Shown here piece after piece: positions 1-7,163 of a stretch of DNA of 15,966 nucleotides. Position numbers and translations under genes: made by a program. The stretch covers positions 1 to 15,966 of the forward strand of contig CAZIPL010000033.1 of the NCBI GenBank assembly GCA_964541255.1, in the 5' to 3' direction. This stretch comes from CAYOSU01 sp964541255. GTDB lineage: Bacteria; Bacillota; Clostridia; Christensenellales; CAMQZB01. Every line of letters begins with the position of its first letter. Position 1 is the first letter of the stretch. The notes beneath the pieces were generated by a model, which ran no database searches, was not told where the DNA came from, and saw only the letters and a program-made list of their open reading frames with translations.

Positions 1-193
1 CCGTGCCGCCGTCAGCAGTCTTACCCTCAACGCCGTTAGGGTTATACACGTAGTTGACCGTATTGCCACGCTTAGAAGCGATTCTCGAAGCTACTTCGAG
101 ATTATCCAAGCTTCCGCCGTTGTTGACGTACGCTTCGATTGCGTTGATGTTTTCGGGCGTATTCGTCGCTTCGGTCAAGAACGCAGAAGCACC
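1..193 (-). CDS. Partial protein-coding fragment of unknown function, no start codon, runs off left edge
   Basis: I do not recognise this protein. On the minus strand the frame is open from the left edge back to a TGA at 242-244. The convincing part (about 1-193) reads as a soluble, Asn-rich sequence including TEATNTPENINAIEAYVNNG, then NLEVASRIASKRGN and a YNPNGVEGKTADGG stretch at the edge. There is no ATG or GTG in frame; the only possible start is a TTG inside the sequence. The frame also runs backwards through the T-tract of the terminator at 202-234, which cannot be natural coding sequence. The fragment is therefore either the inside of a gene joined here by deletion or rearrangement, or an assembly join. 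The opposite strand is also open over 2-249, but its product is Arg/Val-rich and looks like a shadow. Confidence is low that this is an intact gene. Confidence 0.35.
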
Positions 194-201
194 GTGAAAA
201 C

Positions 202-234
202 AAAAAAAATACGAATGCGTAAATACATTCGTAT
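202..234 (-). terminator. Rho-independent terminator of the glycogen operon
   Basis: Read on the minus strand, a perfect 9-bp stem ATACGAATG/CATTCGTAT (209-217 with 226-234) has an 8-nt loop and is followed at once by a run of seven or more T (202-208). It lies 30 bases past the stop codon of the GH13 gene and should end the glg transcript. Confidence 0.9.
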
Positions 235-263
235 CTTCATTTCAAAACAATAAACTTTATCTG

Positions 264-2072
264 TTATTTTATTCTGAATATACCGTAAGAGTGCGGTTCG
301 ACAAAAAACTTTTCCTTTTTGGTCAGTAAATCCTTGTAGCAACCTTGTAGTTCAAAGTTTTCGTCGCTTCGGTTTACGACAACCAAGAATTTATTATCGC
401 GAACATATGCTATTACTCCATTTTTATACGGCAATAGCTCGATATTCCCGTCTATAAACGCACTGTCGTTTCGAATCTTCGAAAGATTTCGATAAAAATC
501 AAGCAAGCATTCGTTGAAATTATCGTAATCATAACCGCGTCTATTGAAAGGGTCGGAATAACCCTGCATACCGATTTCGTCGCCATAGTATATACACGGA
601 GTGCCGGGAAGCGTAAAGCTCAATATCGCGGCGGCTTTAACAAGCTCGATTCCTATTCTATATGCTTCGTCAGAAAGCTTAATATCGGCAAGTTCCGATT
701 TGGTTTTGCCTTCCGACGGAGCTCCTACCAATGCCGTGATTAGACGTTTTGTGTCGTGAGTCGATAAAATATTCATCGACATATCGAGATTCTTTTTCGG
801 ATAGTTATTTATAAGTTCGTTTATCTCGCTGTAAAGCCACAAGGAATCACCACTTCTCAAAAAATCGATTATAGCATTCTTCCAAGGATAGTTCATTACT
901 CCGTCGAGAATGTTATCTACGAAATATTTTCTGCGTTTATCGTACGAAATCTTATTGGAAGCGTCTTCCCACACCTCGCCGATAATCACGCCTTCGGGAT
1001 TGATTCTTTTTATCGCAGAACGAATCTTTTGCAAAAATGCGTCGGGAAGTTCGTCGGCAACGTCGATTCTAAAGCCCCAAACACCCATTTTCATATATTT
1101 TTCAACAATACCGTTTTCGCCCGTGATATATTCTTCGTAAGACTTGACTTCTTCGTTGACGGCAGGCAAAAGGGCAATATCCCACCAACACAAGTACTTG
1201 TCGGGGTAATCAAGGAACGTGAACCAATCGTAATACTTCGACTCTTTTGAGTTATAAGCCCCGATTTCGTCGTATTTGCCGCTTTTGTTAAAGTACTTAC
1301 TGTTTTCCCCAACGTGATTGAAAACGCCGTCTAAAATGATTTTTATGTCTCGTTTGTTACACTCTGCGATAAGTTCCTTAAACTTTTCCTCTCCGCCGAA
1401 AGCATCGTCGATTTTCTCGAAATCACATGTGTCGTATTTGTGATTGCTTTCAGCTTCAAAAATCGGATTGAGATATATTATCGAAACATTAAGACTTTTT
1501 AGATAATCGAGTCGATCGATAATTCCTTGAAAATTCCCGCCGAAAAAGTCGTTGTTGAGAACTTTTCCGTTGACGGGCAAATAGTTTGGAGTATCATTCC
1601 AATTTTCGTGATAAACTCCGCCATTTCGAACTTTGATCTCTCCGCTTCGATTGAACCTATCGGGGAAAGTCTGATACATAACCTTGCCTTTATACCAAGA
1701 CGGTGTTTCGCCGTCTTTATATACGGTCATTTGCCAATATTGCGGTTCGTCGGTTATTTCCGCAAGCCCCGTCAAACTTTTGCTTATGTATTTGGTTCGA
1801 TTTCCGTTCCAATAAGAAAAACAGTACCAATAAAGTCCCGAAGAAATAAAAGTAAACGAAGCGGAATATATATCGTACTCCCCGTCTTCGCCAACCTTTT
1901 CAGCCAATATGTTATACGAATTATGGCATTCGGGGCGTACGGAAAAATGCAAGCCCTCGACATGCTCGTTTTTATTTATATACACAATAAAAGTCTGGGG
2001 AGCACAAAGCAATGCTCCCCCGACATTATTTCTGTGTTTTTTACTTGTCGGATCGTATAACGCTATTGACAT
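264..2072 (-). CDS. GH13 family alpha-glucan glycosidase (neopullulanase/cyclomaltodextrinase-like)
   Basis: Predicted intracellular glycoside hydrolase of 602 residues; no signal peptide is visible. Residues 1 to about 125 form an N-terminal beta-rich region of the kind placed before the barrel in neopullulanase-type enzymes. The (beta/alpha)8 barrel follows from YQTFPDRF (133-140). All four GH13 signature regions are intact: DGVFNHV (248-254), GFRIDVAD with nucleophile D337, GEVWE with acid/base E366, and NILSTHD with the transition-state Asp D440. The segment before region II reads LLPAVNEE instead of the MPKLN typical of neopullulanases, so the subfamily is uncertain. The ATG lies one base after the glgP stop (TGA-T-ATG) with no Shine-Dalgarno, which suggests coupled translation. 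As the last gene of the glycogen operon it probably trims branched dextrins left by GlgP. It does not resemble a branching enzyme. The family is certain; the exact specificity (debranching, cyclodextrin or maltodextrin) cannot be told from sequence. Confidence 0.88.
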   Translation of the reverse strand: MSIALYDPTSKKHRNNVGGALLCAPQTFIVYINKNEHVEGLHFSVRPECHNSYNILAEKVGEDGEYDIYSASFTFISSGLYWYCFSYWNGNRTKYISKSLTGLAEITDEPQYWQMTVYKDGETPSWYKGKVMYQTFPDRFNRSGEIKVRNGGVYHENWNDTPNYLPVNGKVLNNDFFGGNFQGIIDRLDYLKSLNVSIIYLNPIFEAESNHKYDTCDFEKIDDAFGGEEKFKELIAECNKRDIKIILDGVFNHVGENSKYFNKSGKYDEIGAYNSKESKYYDWFTFLDYPDKYLCWWDIALLPAVNEEVKSYEEYITGENGIVEKYMKMGVWGFRIDVADELPDAFLQKIRSAIKRINPEGVIIGEVWEDASNKISYDKRRKYFVDNILDGVMNYPWKNAIIDFLRSGDSLWLYSEINELINNYPKKNLDMSMNILSTHDTKRLITALVGAPSEGKTKSELADIKLSDEAYRIGIELVKAAAILSFTLPGTPCIYYGDEIGMQGYSDPFNRRGYDYDNFNECLLDFYRNLSKIRNDSAFIDGNIELLPYKNGVIAYVRDNKFLVVVNRSDENFELQGCYKDLLTKKEKFFVEPHSYGIFRIK

Positions 2073-2073
2073 A

Positions 2074-4497
2074 TCAGATTTTTACTTTTTCGATTTCCCA
2101 GATGTTTTTCGCGTATTCTTTTATCGCTCTGTCGGCAGCGAAACGGCCTGCGTTGGCAATATTGAGAAGAGACATTTTGTTCCACTTGAGCTCGTCTCTA
2201 TAAGCCTCGTCAACCTTCATGGAAGCTTGACAATAGCTTTCGAAATCGACAAGACACATATAAGGATCTGCGATTCCACCGCCGTTAAGCAAATATTGCG
2301 AAAGCGAATTGAAGCTCTCGCCGCCGATCCCTGCGTTCATCATCTCGATAACTCTTCTTATATCGACGGAACGGTTGTAATAATCATAAGAATTATAGCC
2401 GTCAGCCCAAATATAATTAATTTCTTTCGTTGTTTTACCAAAAATGAAGATGTTTTCTTTCCCGACGGCTTCTGCTATTTCGACGTTAGCGCCGTCTAAC
2501 GTGCCGAGTGTCAACGCACCGTTTATCATAAACTTCATATTACTCGTTCCCGAAGCTTCTTTCCCGGCAGTTGATATTTGCTCGGAGACCTCGGCAGCAG
2601 GCATTAATGTTTCAGCCATCGTTACGCAATAGTTCTCTATGAAAACAAGGTTGATTTTTGACTTCAAAAGCGGATCGGAATCTATCTCTTTCTTTATATA
2701 GCACAAAAGCTTGATGATTTCTTTCGCTCTGTAATATGACGGAGCGGCTTTAGCTCCGAAAATAAAGGTTACAGGAGTTATGTCAAGATTCGGATTATCA
2801 CGAATTTTAATAATAAGATCGATAACCTTCATTGCGTTCATAAGCTGACGCTTATACTCGTGAAGTCTCTTTACTTGGCAGTCGAATCTCGAATCGGGGT
2901 TAACCAAAACACCTTGCGTTTTGTTAAGATAATTCGAAAAATCGACCTTATTATCGTGCTTAATCGAAGCAAGATTGCGCAAAACACTTGAATTATCGGA
3001 ATAATTTTCCAATTTCTTCAGTTCGACGGCATTTTTGACGAACCCATCGCCTATCAATTCTTTGATATAATCGGAAAGCCTCGGGTTTGAATAACAAAGC
3101 CAACGTCTATGCGCAATACCGTTCGTTACGTTAATAAATTTATCGGGCGTTTGCTTATAGAAATCAGAAAAAACGCTGTTTTTCAAAATCTCGGTATGAA
3201 GAGCGGATACGCCGTTTACCTTTTTGGACGCGATACAGCAAAGGTTTGCCATTTTTACCGCACCGTAATCTATGACCGCAGTATGATTGATTTTATCCTG
3301 AGGAAGTCCTCTCTCCGCAGCTTTTTGACGATAACGTCTGTCTATCTCGCAAACAATCTGCCAGATTCTCGGCAAAAGCTCTTTGAATAAATCCATACTC
3401 CAGCATTCGAGCGCTTCAGCCAAAACGGTGTGGTTAGTGTAAGCCGTGCATTTCGTTACGATATCCCATGCTTCGTCCCAGCCCAATTCGTACACATCCA
3501 TAAGAACGCGCATAAGCTCTGGAATCACGAGAGTAGGATGAGTATCATTTATGTGAATAATCGCATATTCGGGGAGATTTCTTATATCGTCAGTTTGTTT
3601 AAGAACGTCGCGAATAATCGAATTAAGAGACGCGGCAACAAGGAAATATTGCTGTTTGAGTCTTAAAGACTTACCCTCGGAATGATTATCGGACGGATAA
3701 AGTACTTTGCTTATAAGTTCGGCTTCGTTATCCTCTTGCATCGCTAGCATATAATCGCCCTGAGAAAATGAACCCATATTGAACTTAGAAATATTTCTTG
3801 CTCTCCAAAGCCTCAAAACGGTTACGTCATCGGAATTTCCGCCGCTGACCATCATATCATAAGCCATTGCTTCGACTTCTTTCGCATCAACGGCTTCAAA
3901 CTCCAATCTACCGTTTCCCTTGTCGATTTGCTCGATATGACCGCCGAATCTTACTACGGTGTTTTTGTCGGGTCTCGGAGTTAACCATACTTCACCGCCA
4001 GGGAGCCAAACGTCCGGAAGTTCCGTCTGCCATCCGTCTACGATTTTTTGCTTAAACAAACCGTATTCATATCTAATCGAAAATCCCATAGCGGGATAAT
4101 CCAACGACGCAAGAGAATCAAGGTAACAAGCGGCAAGTCTGCCAAGTCCGCCGTTACCAAGCCCCGCATCGGGTTCGTTTTCGTATATAGACGAAAGGTC
4201 AAAGCCGTAATCGGTCATAACCTTTTTGGCTTTTTGCTCTATTCCGAGATTGCAAAGAGAGCTTTTGAGGGTTCTTCCCATCAAAAATTCCATGCAAAGA
4301 TAATATACTTTTTTCTTGCCTTGCTCACGCTGTTTTGCGTTGAAAACTTTTCTTTGCGCTTGCAAAATATTCTTTACGGAAGTTGCAAGTGCATCGTACA
4401 TTTGTTTTTCGGTTGCTTGTGCGGGAGCAATTCCGAAGTTTCTCTCGAGGTTCTCCTCTACGCGTTGTCTAATTTCGCTTTCTTCGATTGTTCTCAT
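2074..4497 (-). CDS. glgP: Glycogen/alpha-glucan phosphorylase
   Basis: Releases glucose 1-phosphate from the non-reducing ends of glycogen in the cytoplasm (GT35, PLP-dependent). The 807-residue length is normal for the family and the product looks complete. The glycine-rich GNGGLGRLAACYLDS is at 114-128, and the active-site segment EQISTAGKEASGTSNMK ends at the PLP-binding lysine K655. This is followed by the NGALTLGTLDGANVEIAEA region typical of the family. A clear Shine-Dalgarno (AAAGGA) precedes the ATG by about 9 bases. The gene starts 18 bases after glgA and ends one base before the GH13 gene. Sitting between the synthase and the hydrolase, it makes this operon encode both synthesis and breakdown, as in the classic glgBCDAP arrangement of Bacillota. 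No allosteric N-terminal extension of the animal type is present. Confidence 0.97.
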   Translation of the reverse strand: MRTIEESEIRQRVEENLERNFGIAPAQATEKQMYDALATSVKNILQAQRKVFNAKQREQGKKKVYYLCMEFLMGRTLKSSLCNLGIEQKAKKVMTDYGFDLSSIYENEPDAGLGNGGLGRLAACYLDSLASLDYPAMGFSIRYEYGLFKQKIVDGWQTELPDVWLPGGEVWLTPRPDKNTVVRFGGHIEQIDKGNGRLEFEAVDAKEVEAMAYDMMVSGGNSDDVTVLRLWRARNISKFNMGSFSQGDYMLAMQEDNEAELISKVLYPSDNHSEGKSLRLKQQYFLVAASLNSIIRDVLKQTDDIRNLPEYAIIHINDTHPTLVIPELMRVLMDVYELGWDEAWDIVTKCTAYTNHTVLAEALECWSMDLFKELLPRIWQIVCEIDRRYRQKAAERGLPQDKINHTAVIDYGAVKMANLCCIASKKVNGVSALHTEILKNSVFSDFYKQTPDKFINVTNGIAHRRWLCYSNPRLSDYIKELIGDGFVKNAVELKKLENYSDNSSVLRNLASIKHDNKVDFSNYLNKTQGVLVNPDSRFDCQVKRLHEYKRQLMNAMKVIDLIIKIRDNPNLDITPVTFIFGAKAAPSYYRAKEIIKLLCYIKKEIDSDPLLKSKINLVFIENYCVTMAETLMPAAEVSEQISTAGKEASGTSNMKFMINGALTLGTLDGANVEIAEAVGKENIFIFGKTTKEINYIWADGYNSYDYYNRSVDIRRVIEMMNAGIGGESFNSLSQYLLNGGGIADPYMCLVDFESYCQASMKVDEAYRDELKWNKMSLLNIANAGRFAADRAIKEYAKNIWEIEKVKI

Positions 4498-4515
4498 TTA
4501 GCTTTATCCTTTTAG

Positions 4516-5967
4516 TTAAATATTATCCTTCAAAAGCTCATCATACATTTCAAGGTATTTCTTTGCCGATGCATTCCACGAGAAGTCTTTTCTCATAGCT
4601 TTACATACGGTTTTTTCCCACAATGCCTTATCTTTATACATTTCAAGCGCTCTGAAAATCGCTTCAAGCATACTTTCGGAGCTAAAATCCACAAACGTAA
4701 ATCCAAAGCCCTTATCGCCGACATCGATTATGGAATCGGCAAGTCCTCCGACTTTTCTTACGACTGGCAATGTTCCGTATCTGCAAGAAATCATTTGCGA
4801 AAGACCACAAGGTTCGTTTTTGCTCGGCATGAGGAAGATGTCGCTACCAGAATAAATCTGACGAGACAAAACGCCGTTAAACTGAATCAAGGCTCTTACT
4901 TTATCGGGATAGCGCTCAGCCAAAGACTTGAAGTAGTTTTCGTATCTTTCTTCGCCCGTTCCCAAAATTACGACCTGAACATCGTTTTGGAGCAATCTTT
5001 CCATACCGCCCGCAACTAAATCCAAGCCTTTATGCTCGACAAGTCTAGAAATCATGGAAATAATCGGAACGTCTTTTTCGGGAAGCCCTAAAATCTTTTG
5101 AAGTTCGCTCTTGCAAATAGCTTTACCTGCGATGTCTTTTTTGGAATAATTTGCGGCAATCTTCGAATCGGTCTCGGGATTATAGAAATCATAGCCGATT
5201 CCGTTAAGAATTCCGCGCATTTTATATTCGTTTGCTCTGTTGATATAATCAAGTCCGTGCGACGCAGACGGCGTTAAAATCTCTTTAGAGTAAGTCGGAC
5301 TTACCGTCGATACGATATCAGCGCACTGGATCGCACCTTTCATAAGGTTGATATCGTCGTCATACTCAACAAGCGAGAACGCGCTGTTAGGTAATTCAAA
5401 AAGATCATATAAAATGTCTTTTCCGTATCTTCCCTGATATTCCATATTATGAATGGTAAATACCGTTCTGATATTTTTATAAGTATCGCTGCCGCTGTAT
5501 ATGGTTTTGAGATATACGGGAATTAGTGCCGTTTCCCAATCGTGGCAATGGATAATAGACGGAATAAAGTCTATCATCGGGATAATATCAAGCGCACCTC
5601 TTGACAAGAATGTATATCTTTCGGCTTCGTCCAAATAGCCGTAAATACTCGGACGCTTGAAATAATAATCGTTGTCAAGGAAATACCACGTGACGTTGTC
5701 TTTTTTATACTCAAATAAGCCAAGGTATTGATTTCTCCAACTCATTCTGACAAACGTATAGCCGATATACTTGAATTGACTTCTAAGTTCATCCGAAATC
5801 GTACCGTAAAGAGGCATAACGACTCTTACGTCTAGTGACCTATTTTTAGCAAGAGCTTTAGGCAAAGAACCTGCTACGTCGCCAAGACCGCCGCTTGCGG
5901 CAAAAGGCTGCGCTTCACTTGTTACAAATAAAATTTTCGTTTTTGGTTTTGTTGTTTTTGTTGCCAT
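4516..5967 (-). CDS. glgA: Glycogen synthase, ADP-glucose type, with altered KxGGL motif
   Basis: Transfers glucose from ADP-glucose to the growing alpha-1,4-glucan (GT5). The 483-residue length is normal, with a Lys/Thr-rich N-terminal tail of about 10 residues. The N-terminal Rossmann domain begins KILFVTSEAQPF, followed by ASGGLGDV at 24-31. In E. coli GlgA the matching stretch is KTGGL, whose Lys15 contacts ADP-glucose; here that position is Ala24. The rest of the site is preserved: HDW at 142-144, GILNG at 252-256, SRLVEHKG with R308 and K313, and EPCGLSQ with catalytic-region E385, then GGLAD. The Shine-Dalgarno AAGGA lies six bases before the ATG. It is separated from glgD by 79 bases containing a strong hairpin and from glgP by 18 bases. 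Assignment as glycogen synthase is secure from context and overall motifs. Whether the lysine loss is lineage-wide or changes donor use is open. Confidence 0.94.
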   Translation of the reverse strand: MATKTTKPKTKILFVTSEAQPFAASGGLGDVAGSLPKALAKNRSLDVRVVMPLYGTISDELRSQFKYIGYTFVRMSWRNQYLGLFEYKKDNVTWYFLDNDYYFKRPSIYGYLDEAERYTFLSRGALDIIPMIDFIPSIIHCHDWETALIPVYLKTIYSGSDTYKNIRTVFTIHNMEYQGRYGKDILYDLFELPNSAFSLVEYDDDINLMKGAIQCADIVSTVSPTYSKEILTPSASHGLDYINRANEYKMRGILNGIGYDFYNPETDSKIAANYSKKDIAGKAICKSELQKILGLPEKDVPIISMISRLVEHKGLDLVAGGMERLLQNDVQVVILGTGEERYENYFKSLAERYPDKVRALIQFNGVLSRQIYSGSDIFLMPSKNEPCGLSQMISCRYGTLPVVRKVGGLADSIIDVGDKGFGFTFVDFSSESMLEAIFRALEMYKDKALWEKTVCKAMRKDFSWNASAKKYLEMYDELLKDNI

Positions 5968-5991
5968 ACTATTTCCTTATAAAACTCAATT

Positions 5992-6021
5992 AAATCGTGC
6001 GGCGTAAAAACCGCACGATTT
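5992..6021 (-). promoter_or_regulatory. Intercistronic hairpin between glgD and glgA
   Basis: A perfect 11-bp inverted repeat, AAATCGTGCGG/CCGCACGATTT, with an 8-base loop lies in the 79-base glgD-glgA gap. It stands out because the other gaps in this operon are 1 to 18 bases. On the minus strand it is followed by AATTGAGTTTT, which is not a clean T-tract, so it may be a leaky terminator, an RNase processing or stability element, or a means of setting the glgCD to glgAP ratio. Confidence 0.7.
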
Positions 6022-6046
6022 ATCGTACAATATATTTACTTAAGCA

Positions 6047-7162
6047 TTATAGCACTTTTCCCTTGCCAATGTAAAACGGAAGTAAGGGGTGTCCCGATAA
6101 AATTATTTTATCTCTGACAATTACGTTCTTATCGGTTATTACCGCATTAAGATCAGACTTTTCACCGATAATCGTATCCTGCATGATAATGCAATTCTTA
6201 AGTTTTGCTCCTTTCCCTACCTTTGTTCCACGGAAAAGAATGCAATTTTCAACTTCGCCCTCGATTACACATCCGTCTGCGACAAGAGAATTTACCACCT
6301 TGCAATCATTGCCGTATTTTGTCGGCGGAGAATCTTTGACCTTTGTGTATATCTGTCTTTCGGGAGTGTTGAACAATAAGTCTCTATTTTCTTTATCCAA
6401 AAGCTCCATGGAATACTTAAAGTAGTTTTGCAACGAATCGAGGCATGCGTAATATCCGTTATATTCATAAGCATACACATTGAAATCGTTGATTGCAGCA
6501 CCCAATACGTCGAATTCAAAGCTTTGTTTTCCGCGAGAAAGCGCATCGCCGATCAAATATTGCAAAGCACCGCGCTTCATAACGAGAACTTTCAAATATT
6601 TGTTTGCAGTTCCCTCTATATAGGTATTAGTCTGAATTCCCGTAACTTTGCCGTTGTCGTTTACGTCGATATCGATTGTATGCTTAGCTTCGTCTTTCGT
6701 TAAATCAAGCTGCTTATAAACAAGCGTAATATCAGCGTTTTTATCGATATGATAACGCAAAAGCTCCTTATAGTCAAGATTCATAACTACGTCGCAGTCG
6801 GAAAGGAATACGTATTCTTCAGTCGATTTCGAAAGATAATTAAGCGCTCCTTTCAAAGCATCGATTCTCGAAATATATAAATCGCTTCCTTTTGAACCGA
6901 ACGGCGGCAAAAGTCTCAAACCGCCCGTCTTTCTGTCAAGATCCCAAGATTTACCTGTTCCTACGTGATCCATCAAGGATTGATAGTTGGTTTTTGTGAT
7001 AACTCCGATTTTATGTACGTCGGAATTAACGAGGTTCGAAAGAACAAAGTCGATAAGTCTATATCTTCCGCCGAAAGGAACGCTTCCCATTGTGCGGTTA
7101 AATGTCAATTCGGGAAGATTGCCGTCGTTTATATTAGAAAATACTAACGCCATTGCTTTCAT
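6047..7162 (-). CDS. glgD: ADP-glucose pyrophosphorylase regulatory subunit GlgD
   Basis: 371 residues, paralogous to the neighbouring GlgC, with an N-terminal nucleotidyltransferase domain and a C-terminal left-handed beta-helix of hexapeptide repeats (from about residue 280, with NSLVADGCVIEGEVENCILF). The nucleotide-binding loop that reads GGQGSRL in GlgC is degenerate here: SNINDGNLPELT (9-20), losing the glycines and the arginine. The substrate-side stretches SVPFGGRYRLIDFVLSN and GKSWDLDRKTGGL are kept. In Bacillota, GlgD is known as a subunit with little or no activity of its own that raises GlgC activity in a heteromer, and the lost loop agrees with that. The ATG is one base after the glgC stop (TAA-T-ATG), with a good GGGAGG inside the end of glgC. 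Confidence 0.95.
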   Translation of the reverse strand: MKAMALVFSNINDGNLPELTFNRTMGSVPFGGRYRLIDFVLSNLVNSDVHKIGVITKTNYQSLMDHVGTGKSWDLDRKTGGLRLLPPFGSKGSDLYISRIDALKGALNYLSKSTEEYVFLSDCDVVMNLDYKELLRYHIDKNADITLVYKQLDLTKDEAKHTIDIDVNDNGKVTGIQTNTYIEGTANKYLKVLVMKRGALQYLIGDALSRGKQSFEFDVLGAAINDFNVYAYEYNGYYACLDSLQNYFKYSMELLDKENRDLLFNTPERQIYTKVKDSPPTKYGNDCKVVNSLVADGCVIEGEVENCILFRGTKVGKGAKLKNCIIMQDTIIGEKSDLNAVITDKNVIVRDKIILSGHPLLPFYIGKGKVL

Positions 7163-7163
7163 A

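Noticed and set aside
1527..2499. Long plus-strand reading frames opposite the GH13 and glgP genes
   Set aside because: They lie antisense to strongly supported genes, have no Shine-Dalgarno and give low-complexity, Phe/Ile/Ser-rich products. They are shadows of coding on the other strand.
4048..4515. Plus-strand reading frame of 155 codons opposite the start of glgP
   Set aside because: The product is Arg/Lys/Phe-rich and resembles no family. The minus strand there encodes the conserved phosphorylase N-terminus.
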